Origin: Clostridia bacterium
GTDB lineage: Bacteria > Bacillota > Clostridia > Christensenellales > Borkfalkiaceae
Direction: 5' to 3'
DNA: 36,766 nt
Assembly: GCA_014805025.1 (NCBI GenBank)
Contig: JAAUYR010000003.1
Location: 1 to 36,766 of the forward strand
Shown piece by piece: positions 28,583 through 36,766 of this stretch. The first letter of the stretch is position 1; every line of letters starts with the position of its first letter. Below the pieces are notes generated by a model. That model was not told the origin of the DNA and searched no databases. It was given only the letters and a program-made list of their open reading frames with translations. A program made the translations under genes and the position numbers.

Positions 28583-31500
28583 CGAGCGTACCTATAATAA
28601 GTCCGCCGATAACCACAATGCCGAGCGGCTGCATAAGCTCGCTGCCCTGACCTACGCCTATTGCAAGCGGAATAAGCGCCAAAACTGTTGTAAGCGTAGT
28701 CATAAGTATGGGGCGCAAACGAACCTTGCAGGCCTCTACCACCGCCGTAAACCGTTCCATACCGCTTTCTTCAAGCTGTTTGATTTTTTCCAGCATTACT
28801 ATTGCGTTATTGACCACGACGCCCATAAGCATTATAAGGCCTATAAACGATACTACGTTCAGACTTGTGCCGGTTATAACCAGCGCTATAAATCCGCCCG
28901 TGAAGCTGAACGGAATACTCGCCATAACTATAACGGGTTTTAAGAACGAGCCGAACTGCACCGCCATTACCGCGTACAGCAAAAAGAATGAAATTACAAG
29001 CGCCACGGCAAGCCCCTCGAACGCGTCGGTAAGATAGCTTGAAACTCCGCTGCTTTCAAAAGTATAGCCCTCGTACTCGGCCTTTTCGGCAAGCACCTCC
29101 GCGGCAATTTTTTGCAGCTTTTTGCTTGCAGAACCTGTATCCAGCGTGGGGTGCGAAGCCGATACGGAAATCATCTGTTTTCCGTTGGAACGGCGGATAC
29201 ACGCCTCCGTTTCTATACGCGTTACCCCACATATATCCTTTAATTTAACGGCTTTCATACCGCCGTCGTTCTCCGCGCCGACAACAAAGTTTTCCAAATC
29301 GGCAACGCTTTTTACAGCGTTTTCGTCAAACTTTACGTTAAGATTATAGCTCTCTCCGTCAATGGTAACCGAGCAGGCAGTGTACGAAGCTATGCCTATT
29401 CTCAGCGTTAAAACGGTCGTCTGATAATCGATGCCAAGCTCCGCCATTTTGCGGCGGTCGAACTTCAAATCGTATTCCACGGCGCTGTCGGTAGCGCTGT
29501 TTTTTACGTCCTTAAATCCGTTTTCTTCAAGGCCGAGGCGCGAGCAGATTTCGTCCGCAATTACTTTGAGAGTTTCGCCGTCCTCGCCAACTATCGTAAC
29601 CGACATATCGTCCGAGCCGGACATAAGCGAAGCCACAACGCCGTCTATCTCTTTTACCGTAACGGCGCCGACTGGCTTGAAATTTTGGCTTTCGGAAAGC
29701 TCGCGTATCTTATTTACAACCTTTGAAGTGCCGCGGTTTGTAGAAAGCTGTACCGTTATTATACCCGTATCGGTAAGCGCCAAAAGTCCGTTTTTACCGA
29801 CGCTGACCGAAACGTATTCCACGTTATCTATTTCGCTTTGAATTGCGCTTGCAAACTTAAATACGTCGGCCTGCACCTCGTCCAAATCGGAAACCGAGCC
29901 GTAGGACATATTTACTTCTATCTGTCCCTTGTCTATCGAGGGCAAGAACTCCGTGCCCGTCAAAAACAGCAGGCCCACGCTTCCGCCGAAGATAACTACC
30001 GCGCAAATTATCGTAATAAGCTTTTTGCCGAGCACCTTGGGCAATATCTTGCCGTACGCGTTTTGCACGGCGTTCATAACGTTATCCTGCTTGACTTTGC
30101 GCACAAAGCCCTTGAATTTACTTTCGGGTTTTTGCGTTATTTCGGGGATATTCGGGGGGCAATCCTTCTTTTTGAACCTTCCGCCTTTAAGCAGCGACCT
30201 TTCGCCGCTGAACAGCGAGTACAGCGTAGGGATAACGGTAACGGCAACCAAAAGCGAGAACGTAAGCGAGAATATAACCGCCCAGCTTAAATCGGTAAAG
30301 ATTTCGCCCGTAAGACCGCCGGAAAAGATTATGGGTATGAACACGCAAACGGTCGTAAGCGTAGAGCCGAACAGCGCGCCACCGACTTCGGTTGTGCCGT
30401 CCACGGCCGCCTCGTAAGCCGTTTTATCCATCTCCCTGTGCTTTGTAATGCTCTCGATAACAACAATGCTGTTATCAACCAGCATACCTATGCCAACGGC
30501 CAGACCGCCGAGGGAAACCATATTCAGCGTTATGCCCATAAGCGAAAGGCAAATCAAAGCTGCAAGCACCGAAAGCGGCATTGTTACCGCGATTATCAGC
30601 GAAGAGCGGACTTTTTTAAGGAATACGAAGATTATCAGTATTGCCAGAACGCCGCCTATAAGCATACTGACTAAAACGTTTGAAATGCTGTCGGAAATGA
30701 ACTCCGACTGGTCGTCCAAAAGCATTATTTTCGCGCCGTAGCTCTGTGACGAGCCGAGGTACTCTGTATAAGTCTTTTTTACCGCGTCCACCACCGCCGA
30801 AGCGTTTGCGCCGTTGGACTTGTAAACTTCTATAATAGTGCCCTTTATGACCTTTGCGCCGCCGTCGCCGAAGTAAACGTACGACGAAAAGCTGTCTTCA
30901 AGCTTGACCGTGGCAATTTCCGCAACGCTTGTAACAAGCGTTTCCCCTGAAAAATCGGTTTTTAAAATAAAGTCGAAAAGCGGCTCGGAAAGCTTAAACT
31001 CGAACACTCCTTCAAGCTTTAAATCGCGGTAAAGCGCATTGAACTCCGCCGCCGTAATTTCCTCGCCAAGCTCTTCCCTGCGCTCCTCCAATAGCGACAT
31101 ATTATACTTATAATTATCGCTGCGCACAAACGCCATAAACGTGGGCGAGGCTATTATAGGGTGCTCCGACGAAAGCTCCGTTCCGGTAAACAGCAACGCG
31201 CACTCCGCGTCGGTAGGAACGTACCCGTCGCCCTCGTCGCGCTTTTTATCGGCAATGCTTCTGAGCCCCGTTGCCGAGGTCTTTTTTACGAAGTCCGCAT
31301 CTGCCGAAATTTCCTCGTCGGAACGGGGCGAGCCGTCCTCGTTTTTGTCGCAGACCCCCATATATCTTGCAAGTTCGATATACGCGGCGTTATCGTCGCC
31401 GTTAAAATCGTAATCGTCGTCGTAACGTTTTCTGAAATCGATAAGGTCGTTCAAGACGCCGTCGCGCACCATTATAAGCATATCCTGCGTAATGGTAAAC

Positions 31501-32537
31501 GGCAGGTCGTACCTATCGTTTATTGTTTCGGCAAGGTCTTTAAGCTCCTCGTCCGTTCTGTCCTCTACAACTCTTTGTAAGCGCTTGTTAATGTCTTTAA
31601 GTTCGTCGGCGGTAAAACCGCTTACAAGGTTTATGTAAGTTTTATATTCGGATAGCTCGTCAAGCTCGTCGGCGGACATATTGCCGAGGTCGTTCAACAC
31701 GGCTAACACTCCGCCGTCCAAATCGGTTTCAAGCTCGCGCAAGTCTTGTGCCGACTGCTCCTCATACATTTGGGCAAGCTGTTTTACCGAAGTAAGTAAG
31801 CCTACTATCGCAGGCGGAAGAGTTACGGGCATTTTGTTTATATCGTCAACGCTCGTTACGTCGGAGTTATTGCGTATCTGCATGTCGCCGCCGTCCTGAG
31901 TAATGTTGCCGAGCGGTATATCCAGCGCGCCGTAAGAAAATGCCTGGACTATTAACGGGCTTATAAGCTCCAAGCCCTCGAACGGGCTGATAACGTACGA
32001 AGTTTCCGCGCCGCCCTTAATTTCTACGCTTTCGACACCGTCAATGCCGGAAAGCTGCGCGGCAAGCTCCTTTGCCGCTTTGTAAGCGTTTAAAAGGTTT
32101 CCGTCCTCTTCGGTAACGGAGAGCACCGCAAGCGCTTCGGCGTTCAAATCGATATCGTAGACGGAAGTCGTAACCCCGTCGGGCAGGTCTACCGAAGATA
32201 GCTTTTCCTGAATATCGCTCTTCTTATCGGTTGTGTCCGTGCCGTAATCGAAGGAAAGCAGAACGGCCGAAACGTTATCGTAAGAATAGCTGTCAAAGCC
32301 GGTAAGTCCGCCTATTGAAGAAAGGTTTTCTTCAAGCTTTTCGGTTACGTCCTTTTCAACCGAGGTTGCGTTGGCGCCGGGATAGATTACCTGCACGCAG
32401 ACCATGGGCACGTTTATGTCCGGCAACAGGTTTACGGGCATTTTAACCGTTGCGTAAACCCCGAACGCAAGCACGAAAATTACTATTAAAATTATTGCGA
32501 CCGACTGTCGTATTATAAATGAGAAAAACTTTTTCAT
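28497..32537 (-). CDS. RND (AcrB/HAE1-like) efflux permease with large extracytoplasmic insertion
   Basis: N-term VYATVKMPVNLLPDINVPMVCVQVIYPGANATSVEKDV; GGLAVGIGMLVDNSIVVIESI; LMGVVVNNAIVMLEKI; LRPILMTTLTTVLALIPLAIG. Confidence 0.94.
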   Translation of the reverse strand: MKKFFSFIIRQSVAIILIVIFVLAFGVYATVKMPVNLLPDINVPMVCVQVIYPGANATSVEKDVTEKLEENLSSIGGLTGFDSYSYDNVSAVLLSFDYGTDTTDKKSDIQEKLSSVDLPDGVTTSVYDIDLNAEALAVLSVTEEDGNLLNAYKAAKELAAQLSGIDGVESVEIKGGAETSYVISPFEGLELISPLIVQAFSYGALDIPLGNITQDGGDMQIRNNSDVTSVDDINKMPVTLPPAIVGLLTSVKQLAQMYEEQSAQDLRELETDLDGGVLAVLNDLGNMSADELDELSEYKTYINLVSGFTADELKDINKRLQRVVEDRTDEELKDLAETINDRYDLPFTITQDMLIMVRDGVLNDLIDFRKRYDDDYDFNGDDNAAYIELARYMGVCDKNEDGSPRSDEEISADADFVKKTSATGLRSIADKKRDEGDGYVPTDAECALLFTGTELSSEHPIIASPTFMAFVRSDNYKYNMSLLEERREELGEEITAAEFNALYRDLKLEGVFEFKLSEPLFDFILKTDFSGETLVTSVAEIATVKLEDSFSSYVYFGDGGAKVIKGTIIEVYKSNGANASAVVDAVKKTYTEYLGSSQSYGAKIMLLDDQSEFISDSISNVLVSMLIGGVLAILIIFVFLKKVRSSLIIAVTMPLSVLAALICLSLMGITLNMVSLGGLAVGIGMLVDNSIVVIESITKHREMDKTAYEAAVDGTTEVGGALFGSTLTTVCVFIPIIFSGGLTGEIFTDLSWAVIFSLTFSLLVAVTVIPTLYSLFSGERSLLKGGRFKKKDCPPNIPEITQKPESKFKGFVRKVKQDNVMNAVQNAYGKILPKVLGKKLITIICAVVIFGGSVGLLFLTGTEFLPSIDKGQIEVNMSYGSVSDLDEVQADVFKFASAIQSEIDNVEYVSVSVGKNGLLALTDTGIITVQLSTNRGTSKVVNKIRELSESQNFKPVGAVTVKEIDGVVASLMSGSDDMSVTIVGEDGETLKVIADEICSRLGLEENGFKDVKNSATDSAVEYDLKFDRRKMAELGIDYQTTVLTLRIGIASYTACSVTIDGESYNLNVKFDENAVKSVADLENFVVGAENDGGMKAVKLKDICGVTRIETEACIRRSNGKQMISVSASHPTLDTGSASKKLQKIAAEVLAEKAEYEGYTFESSGVSSYLTDAFEGLAVALVISFFLLYAVMAVQFGSFLKPVIVMASIPFSFTGGFIALVITGTSLNVVSFIGLIMLMGVVVNNAIVMLEKIKQLEESGMERFTAVVEACKVRLRPILMTTLTTVLALIPLAIGVGQGSELMQPLGIVVIGGLIIGTLVTLVLVPVVYCALSRVSRLKENKQKQED

Positions 32538-32596
32538 AATAAATTAACGTGGGCAAGCCGTTTTTAGGCTTGCCCGAAACTTTTTTAATTTTGAAT

Positions 32597-33208
32597 TCAA
32601 ATCAGGCTTGATAAAATTGCAAGGTTTGCCGCCAAATCGATATTGCGCACGTTGAAATCTTCCGGCACTTTTAAAAGCACGGGCGCAAAGTTCAAAATTG
32701 CTTTTACGCCGCAACCGACCAAAACGTCGGCAACCTCCTGCGCGTGAGTTGCCGGCACGCAGATTACCGCAAGCTCTACGCCGAGTTTTTCAACGCCCTC
32801 TTTTGTTTCCGAAACGTCGTAAACGGGCTTGCCGGAAATTTCCGTGCCGATTTTTTCGGGGTCTTTATCGAATGCGGCAACAATCTCTATGCCGTAGTTG
32901 ATAAATCCGCCGTACGATAACAGCGCGTGACCGAGGCCGCCTGCACCGAAAATCGCCGCGTTCTTTTTATTGTTGCAGCCAAGGTAATCTTCAAGCGCCG
33001 CCACAAGCTCTACGCGGTTATAGCCGACGCGCGTTCTGCCCTGCGCCGAGGTATACGCCAAATCCTTACGCACTAAAACTTCGCCCATATTCAGAGCGCG
33101 CGCAATTGCGCCCGAGGATATATATTCCGCGCCGCCGTCCAAGGATTTTAAATAATTTAAATAAACGGGAAGTCTTTGCAGACAAGTTACCGGTATATCG
33201 CTTTTCAT
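32597..33208 (-). CDS. rex: Redox-sensing transcriptional repressor Rex
   Basis: IPVTCLQRLPVYLNYLKSL; ISSGAIARALNMGEVLVRKDLAYTSAQGRTRVGYN; AAIFGAGGLGHALLSY Rossmann; start re-set to Met at 33208. Confidence 0.95.
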   Translation of the reverse strand: MKSDIPVTCLQRLPVYLNYLKSLDGGAEYISSGAIARALNMGEVLVRKDLAYTSAQGRTRVGYNRVELVAALEDYLGCNNKKNAAIFGAGGLGHALLSYGGFINYGIEIVAAFDKDPEKIGTEISGKPVYDVSETKEGVEKLGVELAVICVPATHAQEVADVLVGCGVKAILNFAPVLLKVPEDFNVRNIDLAANLAILSSLI

Positions 33209-33218
33209 TTTAACTCCT

Positions 33219-34082
33219 TCACTCCATTGCAGCGGCCGCCGCACCCAAGACTGCGGCGCGCGCACCAAGCTTTGCCGAGGCTATCTCCACGGGATAGTTC
33301 CCGTAAACTTCCTTCGTTACCGCCTCTTTCAAAGGCTTTGTAAGCCGCGAGCCCTGCGCTGCCATTTCTCCGCCGATTATAATAAGCTGCGGACGGTACA
33401 GGTTTGCAAGGTTTCCTACTCCGCAGGCAAGGTATTTTAAATATCTTTCCACAACTTCCTTTGCGGTGCGGTCGCTGTCCATATGCCCGAAAGCCGTTTT
33501 TTCGTCGGCGGTTTCGTGGTTACAGCTCTTCCACATCTCCGAGGAAGTGTACTCTTCCATAGCCCACTTGGTACGGGCTTTAAGCGCGCGCGTAGAGCAA
33601 TACACCCCGAAGCATCCGCGCCTGCCGCACTTGCAAAGATTTCCGCCGCGCTCTATTACCATATGCCCGAACGCGACGTCCTCGCTCCCTTTAAAGAGCT
33701 TGCCGCCGTAAACGTATCCGCCGCTCACCTCTTCGCTGAGGTCAAGATAAACGCAGTCTGAATAATCTTTGCCGGCGCCGAACTTAGCCTCGCCCAAGGC
33801 CGAAGCGTTTGCGCCGTGTAATAAGGTTACTTTAACGCCGAGCTTCTTTTCAAGCGCTTTTCCGTCAACCTCGCCCGAGCAGCTTACTCCCACGCCGGAA
33901 ATTTTTGAAAACACGGTCTTTGCGCCCTGAACGAGAATTTCCGAAAGCCTTACAAGGCATTCCGTAATATTTTCGCCGCGGCTTACCGCCAAAGAGTTTT
34001 CCGCAAAAACTTTGCCATTTTCATCAATGATAAGACCCTTCACCTCAGACGTGCCGACGGACAGACCCAAATACAACGACAT
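33219..34082 (-). CDS. ROK-family protein lacking canonical catalytic residues (putative pseudokinase)
   Basis: Zn motif GHMVI...CKCGRRGC retained; catalytic NDAN replaced by HGAN, GTGVGGG by SEEVSGG, DLGGT by SVGTS. Confidence 0.85.
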   Translation of the reverse strand: MSLYLGLSVGTSEVKGLIIDENGKVFAENSLAVSRGENITECLVRLSEILVQGAKTVFSKISGVGVSCSGEVDGKALEKKLGVKVTLLHGANASALGEAKFGAGKDYSDCVYLDLSEEVSGGYVYGGKLFKGSEDVAFGHMVIERGGNLCKCGRRGCFGVYCSTRALKARTKWAMEEYTSSEMWKSCNHETADEKTAFGHMDSDRTAKEVVERYLKYLACGVGNLANLYRPQLIIIGGEMAAQGSRLTKPLKEAVTKEVYGNYPVEIASAKLGARAAVLGAAAAAME

Positions 34083-34114
34083 TAAATTTCCCCTAATTGA
34101 TAATTTTTTATTTA

Positions 34115-34143
34115 ATTATATAACTTATAATCAGTTTCGTCAA
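34115..34143 (-). promoter_or_regulatory. Promoter for ROK-like/rex transcription unit
   Basis: Minus strand TTGACG (34138..34143) N17 TATAAT (34115..34120); AGGGG SD before ATG at 34082. Confidence 0.8.
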
Positions 34144-34145
34144 GT

Positions 34146-34175
34146 TAAAAAATGCGGCGCTCTGACGAGCGCCGC
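34146..34175 (-). terminator. Intrinsic terminator of nrdD-nrdG-dut unit
   Basis: Minus strand GCGGCGCTC-gtca-GAGCGCCGC followed by ATTTTTT. Confidence 0.9.
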
Positions 34176-34185
34176 CTGAATTCTA

Positions 34186-34629
34186 TTATTTACTGCCCGT
34201 CGAGCCGAAGCCGCCCTCGCCGCGCACCGTTTTCGAAAGCCCGTCCGTTTCAACGAACTCCGCCGTAATATACGGAGTAATTACAAGCTGAGCTACGCGC
34301 TCGCCGACGGCCACCGTCTGAGGGATATCGGAATGGTTATGAAGCGCAACCTTAACCTCGCCGCGGTAATCGCAGTCCACGACCCCGACTTTGTTTGCGG
34401 GGGCTAGCCCTTTTTTGGTTGCAAGACCGCTTCTTGCATAGATAAGTCCGGCATATCCCAGGGGCAATTCAAGCGCAAGCCCCGTGGGCACTAATACCGT
34501 GGTATGCGGCGCAACGGTAATTTCCGCGTCTATACAAGCGTACAAATCCGCGCCTGCGGCGTACTCACTACCGTATACGGGAATAACTGCTTTTTCGTTG
34601 AGCTTTTTAATTGCAACTTGCATTTTCAT
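34186..34629 (-). CDS. dut: dUTP diphosphatase
   Basis: YAAGADLYAC, GLIYARSGLATKKGL, NKVGVVDCDYRGEVKVALHN, ERVAQLVITPY, RGEGGFGSTG; start chosen at MKMQVAIKKL. Confidence 0.95.
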   Translation of the reverse strand: MKMQVAIKKLNEKAVIPVYGSEYAAGADLYACIDAEITVAPHTTVLVPTGLALELPLGYAGLIYARSGLATKKGLAPANKVGVVDCDYRGEVKVALHNHSDIPQTVAVGERVAQLVITPYITAEFVETDGLSKTVRGEGGFGSTGSK

Positions 34630-34665
34630 CGGTAAAATCCTCGATAAACGCGGCATATATGGGGG

Positions 34666-35199
34666 TCAAACTATCGTTTGCTCGTCCCACAGCACTATTT
34701 TATCCTGCTTTAAAGTCGGCTTTACAAGTATTATTCTCTGGTTGGACGAGCCGCGGAACAACAGGTTCAAATCTTTGAGCTCTTCCACAAACTTTCCGTC
34801 CACCAGAACGTCCAGGCATTTAAGCATTCGCATAACCGTATCCACGTCGCCGAGCTTGCCCGTTAAAAGGTGAGCTTCGAAGTCGTAACCCGTGAACGCC
34901 CACAACGATTTTTTGGGATAGGCTTTTCTCAGTCTTTCCAAAAACGGCGCAAGCACAACCTGATTTTCAGGCTCGAACGGGTCGCCGCCGAGCAGCGTAA
35001 ACCCCTTAATATAGTCGGGTTTCATGCTTTCTATTATGGAATTTTCGACTTCCTTAGTGAAAGGCTCGCCGTAACCGAAGTCCCACGTTTCCGGGTTGAA
35101 GCAGTTCTTGCAACGGTTGCGGCAACCGCTCACGTACAGCGATACGCGCACTCCCGGCCCGTTGGAAACGTCGAACGGCTTTATTTTTGCATAATTCAT
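34666..35199 (-). CDS. nrdG: Anaerobic ribonucleoside-triphosphate reductase activating protein (radical SAM)
   Basis: VSLYVSGCRNRCKNCFNPETWDF cluster motif; FTLLGGDPFEPEN. Confidence 0.95.
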   Translation of the reverse strand: MNYAKIKPFDVSNGPGVRVSLYVSGCRNRCKNCFNPETWDFGYGEPFTKEVENSIIESMKPDYIKGFTLLGGDPFEPENQVVLAPFLERLRKAYPKKSLWAFTGYDFEAHLLTGKLGDVDTVMRMLKCLDVLVDGKFVEELKDLNLLFRGSSNQRIILVKPTLKQDKIVLWDEQTIV

Positions 35200-35269
35200 A
35201 AACGTGCCGTTTAATCCTTGTATCTTTATTGCGTTACCAAAGTCGTGCGGTAACGCACATCAACCTTAA

Positions 35270-36766
35270 TTATAAGTGTAATACGCGCGACTTAATCTCT
35301 TTTGTTTTGCCGACGTTCCAGAAGTTTTCGCCGAGGTAACCGCAGGTACGACGGGTAACGTTCATCTTTCTCTGGTCTTTATTGTGGCAAACGGGGCACT
35401 CCCATTCGTTATCGTCGTTAATGATAATTTCGCCGTCGAAGCCGCAAACGTGGCAGTAGTCGGACTTGGTGTTGAACTCGGCGTACTGAATGTTGTCGTA
35501 AATGAAGCGTACAACGTCCTCGATAGCCGTTAAATTGTGGCGCATATTGGGAATTTCAACGTAGGATATAGCGCCGCCGGAAGAAATCTTCTGGAACTGA
35601 CTTTCGAACTTGAACTTCGAGAACGCGTCGATATTCTCGCGCACGTCGACGTGATAGCTGTTGGTATAATAGCCCTTGTCGGTTACGTCCTCGATAGTGC
35701 CGAAGCGCTCCTGGTCGATTCTTGCAAAGCGGTAGCAAAGGCTTTCCGCAGGCGTGCCGTAAAGTGCAAAACCGATATTGGTTTCCTTCTTCCATTTTTC
35801 GCAGTGCTCGCGGAGCGACTTCATAACTTTAAGCGCAAATTCCGTGCCCTCGGGAGCGGTGTGCGAGCAGCCCTTTACAAGCTTTGTAACCTCGTAGAGG
35901 CCTATATATCCCAGAGATATCGAAGAATATCCGCCGAATAAATACTTGTCGATTTTTTCGCCCGGTTGCAGTCTTGCAATCGCGCCGTACTGCCAGTGCA
36001 CGGGTGAAACGTCGCTGGTTACGCCCATAAGCGCGTAATGGCGGCACATTATAGCCTCGAAGCAGAGGTTAAGTCTTTCTTCTAAAAGCTCCCAGAATTT
36101 CTTTTCGTCGCCCTTGGAAAGTATGCCTATCTGCGGAAGGTTTAACGAAACAACGCCCTGGTTGAACCTGCCCTCGAACTTGTAGTTGCCGTTTTCGTCC
36201 TTCCAGGGGGACAGGAACGAGCGGCAGCCCATAGGCGAGAACACGTTGCCCTCGTAATTTTCGCGCATCTTCTTTGCGGAAATGTAGTCGGGGTACAAAC
36301 GCTTTGACGAGCACTTAACTGCAAGCTTGGTAAGATAATCGTACTTGCCGCCTTTAAGGCAGTTGTTTTCGTCCAAAACGTAAATGAGCTTGGGGAACGC
36401 CGGGGTAACGTAAACGCCCTTTTCGTTCTTTATGCCCTGATAACGCTGTTTTAAGATTTCCTCTATAATCATAGCGTTTTCTTCGATATACTCGTCCTTT
36501 TCGTCGAGATAGAGGAAAAGCGTTACGAACGGCGACTGACCGTTGGTGGTCATGAGCGTGTTAATCTGATACTGAATGGTCTGAACGCCAGCTTTAAGCG
36601 CTTCTTTGACGCGGAGGTCAACGAAGCTGTTCTTGGTTTTCTCGTCAAGAGTATCGCCGAACTGCTCGTTGCACTGCGCAACGTACTTTTCGCGCGTTAA
36701 ACGAAGGTACTTGCCGAGGTGCGCGATATTTACCGACTGTCCGCCGTACTGCGACGAAGCAACCGA
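35270..36766 (-). CDS. nrdD: Anaerobic ribonucleoside-triphosphate reductase, C-terminal part, truncated by window end
   Basis: TRRTCGYLGENFWN glycyl-radical site, CHVCG...CPVC zinc site; frame continues through 36766 (SVASSQYGGQSVNIAHLGKYLRLTREKY...VQTIQYQINTLM). Confidence 0.96.
   Translation of the reverse strand, partial: SVASSQYGGQSVNIAHLGKYLRLTREKYVAQCNEQFGDTLDEKTKNSFVDLRVKEALKAGVQTIQYQINTLMTTNGQSPFVTLFLYLDEKDEYIEENAMIIEEILKQRYQGIKNEKGVYVTPAFPKLIYVLDENNCLKGGKYDYLTKLAVKCSSKRLYPDYISAKKMRENYEGNVFSPMGCRSFLSPWKDENGNYKFEGRFNQGVVSLNLPQIGILSKGDEKKFWELLEERLNLCFEAIMCRHYALMGVTSDVSPVHWQYGAIARLQPGEKIDKYLFGGYSSISLGYIGLYEVTKLVKGCSHTAPEGTEFALKVMKSLREHCEKWKKETNIGFALYGTPAESLCYRFARIDQERFGTIEDVTDKGYYTNSYHVDVRENIDAFSKFKFESQFQKISSGGAISYVEIPNMRHNLTAIEDVVRFIYDNIQYAEFNTKSDYCHVCGFDGEIIINDDNEWECPVCHNKDQRKMNVTRRTCGYLGENFWNVGKTKEIKSRVLHL

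Noticed and set aside
31300-31420. EF-hand/dockerin-like Asp-rich motifs (DDDYDFNGDDN, DKNEDGSPRSDE) in the RND insertion
   Set aside because: Spacing partly fits DxNxDG but the hydrophobic position is wrong; not enough to call a calcium-binding domain
33209-33268. N-terminal extension of rex ORF
   Set aside because: Overlaps the end of the upstream ROK-like gene; Rex similarity starts at MKSDIPVTCLQRLP

Overview
The window looks like chromosomal DNA from an anaerobic Firmicute-like bacterium (Clostridia-type gene content; taxonomy is inference). From 21840 down to 1 on the minus strand runs one long, tightly packed probable operon that looks like a Gram-positive alpha-mannan (possibly rhamnomannan or phosphomannan) utilisation locus. 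It encodes GH38 alpha-mannosidase, a sugar ABC importer (SBP plus two permeases, and an MsmX/UgpC-type ATPase cut by the left edge), a secreted LGFP-like repeat protein, GH125, a GH76 lipoprotein, a large secreted repeat lipoprotein, GH78, a DUF4965/'glutaminase A'-type protein, an EEP-family hydrolase, class I mannose-6-phosphate isomerase and a ROK kinase. A divergent GntR-LacI-type regulator (22114..23193) probably controls it through a repeat-rich intergenic region. The right part holds glyA-degV, a GT4 glycosyltransferase, a 62-aa orphan ORF, an SNF/NSS symporter, an unusually large RND permease, rex, a ROK-family protein that has lost its catalytic motifs, dut, nrdG and nrdD (cut by the right edge). 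The most interesting items are: the two uncharacterised modular secreted proteins in the mannan operon, the catalytically degenerate ROK protein co-transcribed with rex, the roughly 295-aa insertion in the RND protein, and the operator-like architecture between GH38 and the regulator. I saw no tRNA, rRNA, CRISPR array, transposase or phage genes. No database search was run; all family calls come from reading the protein sequences.
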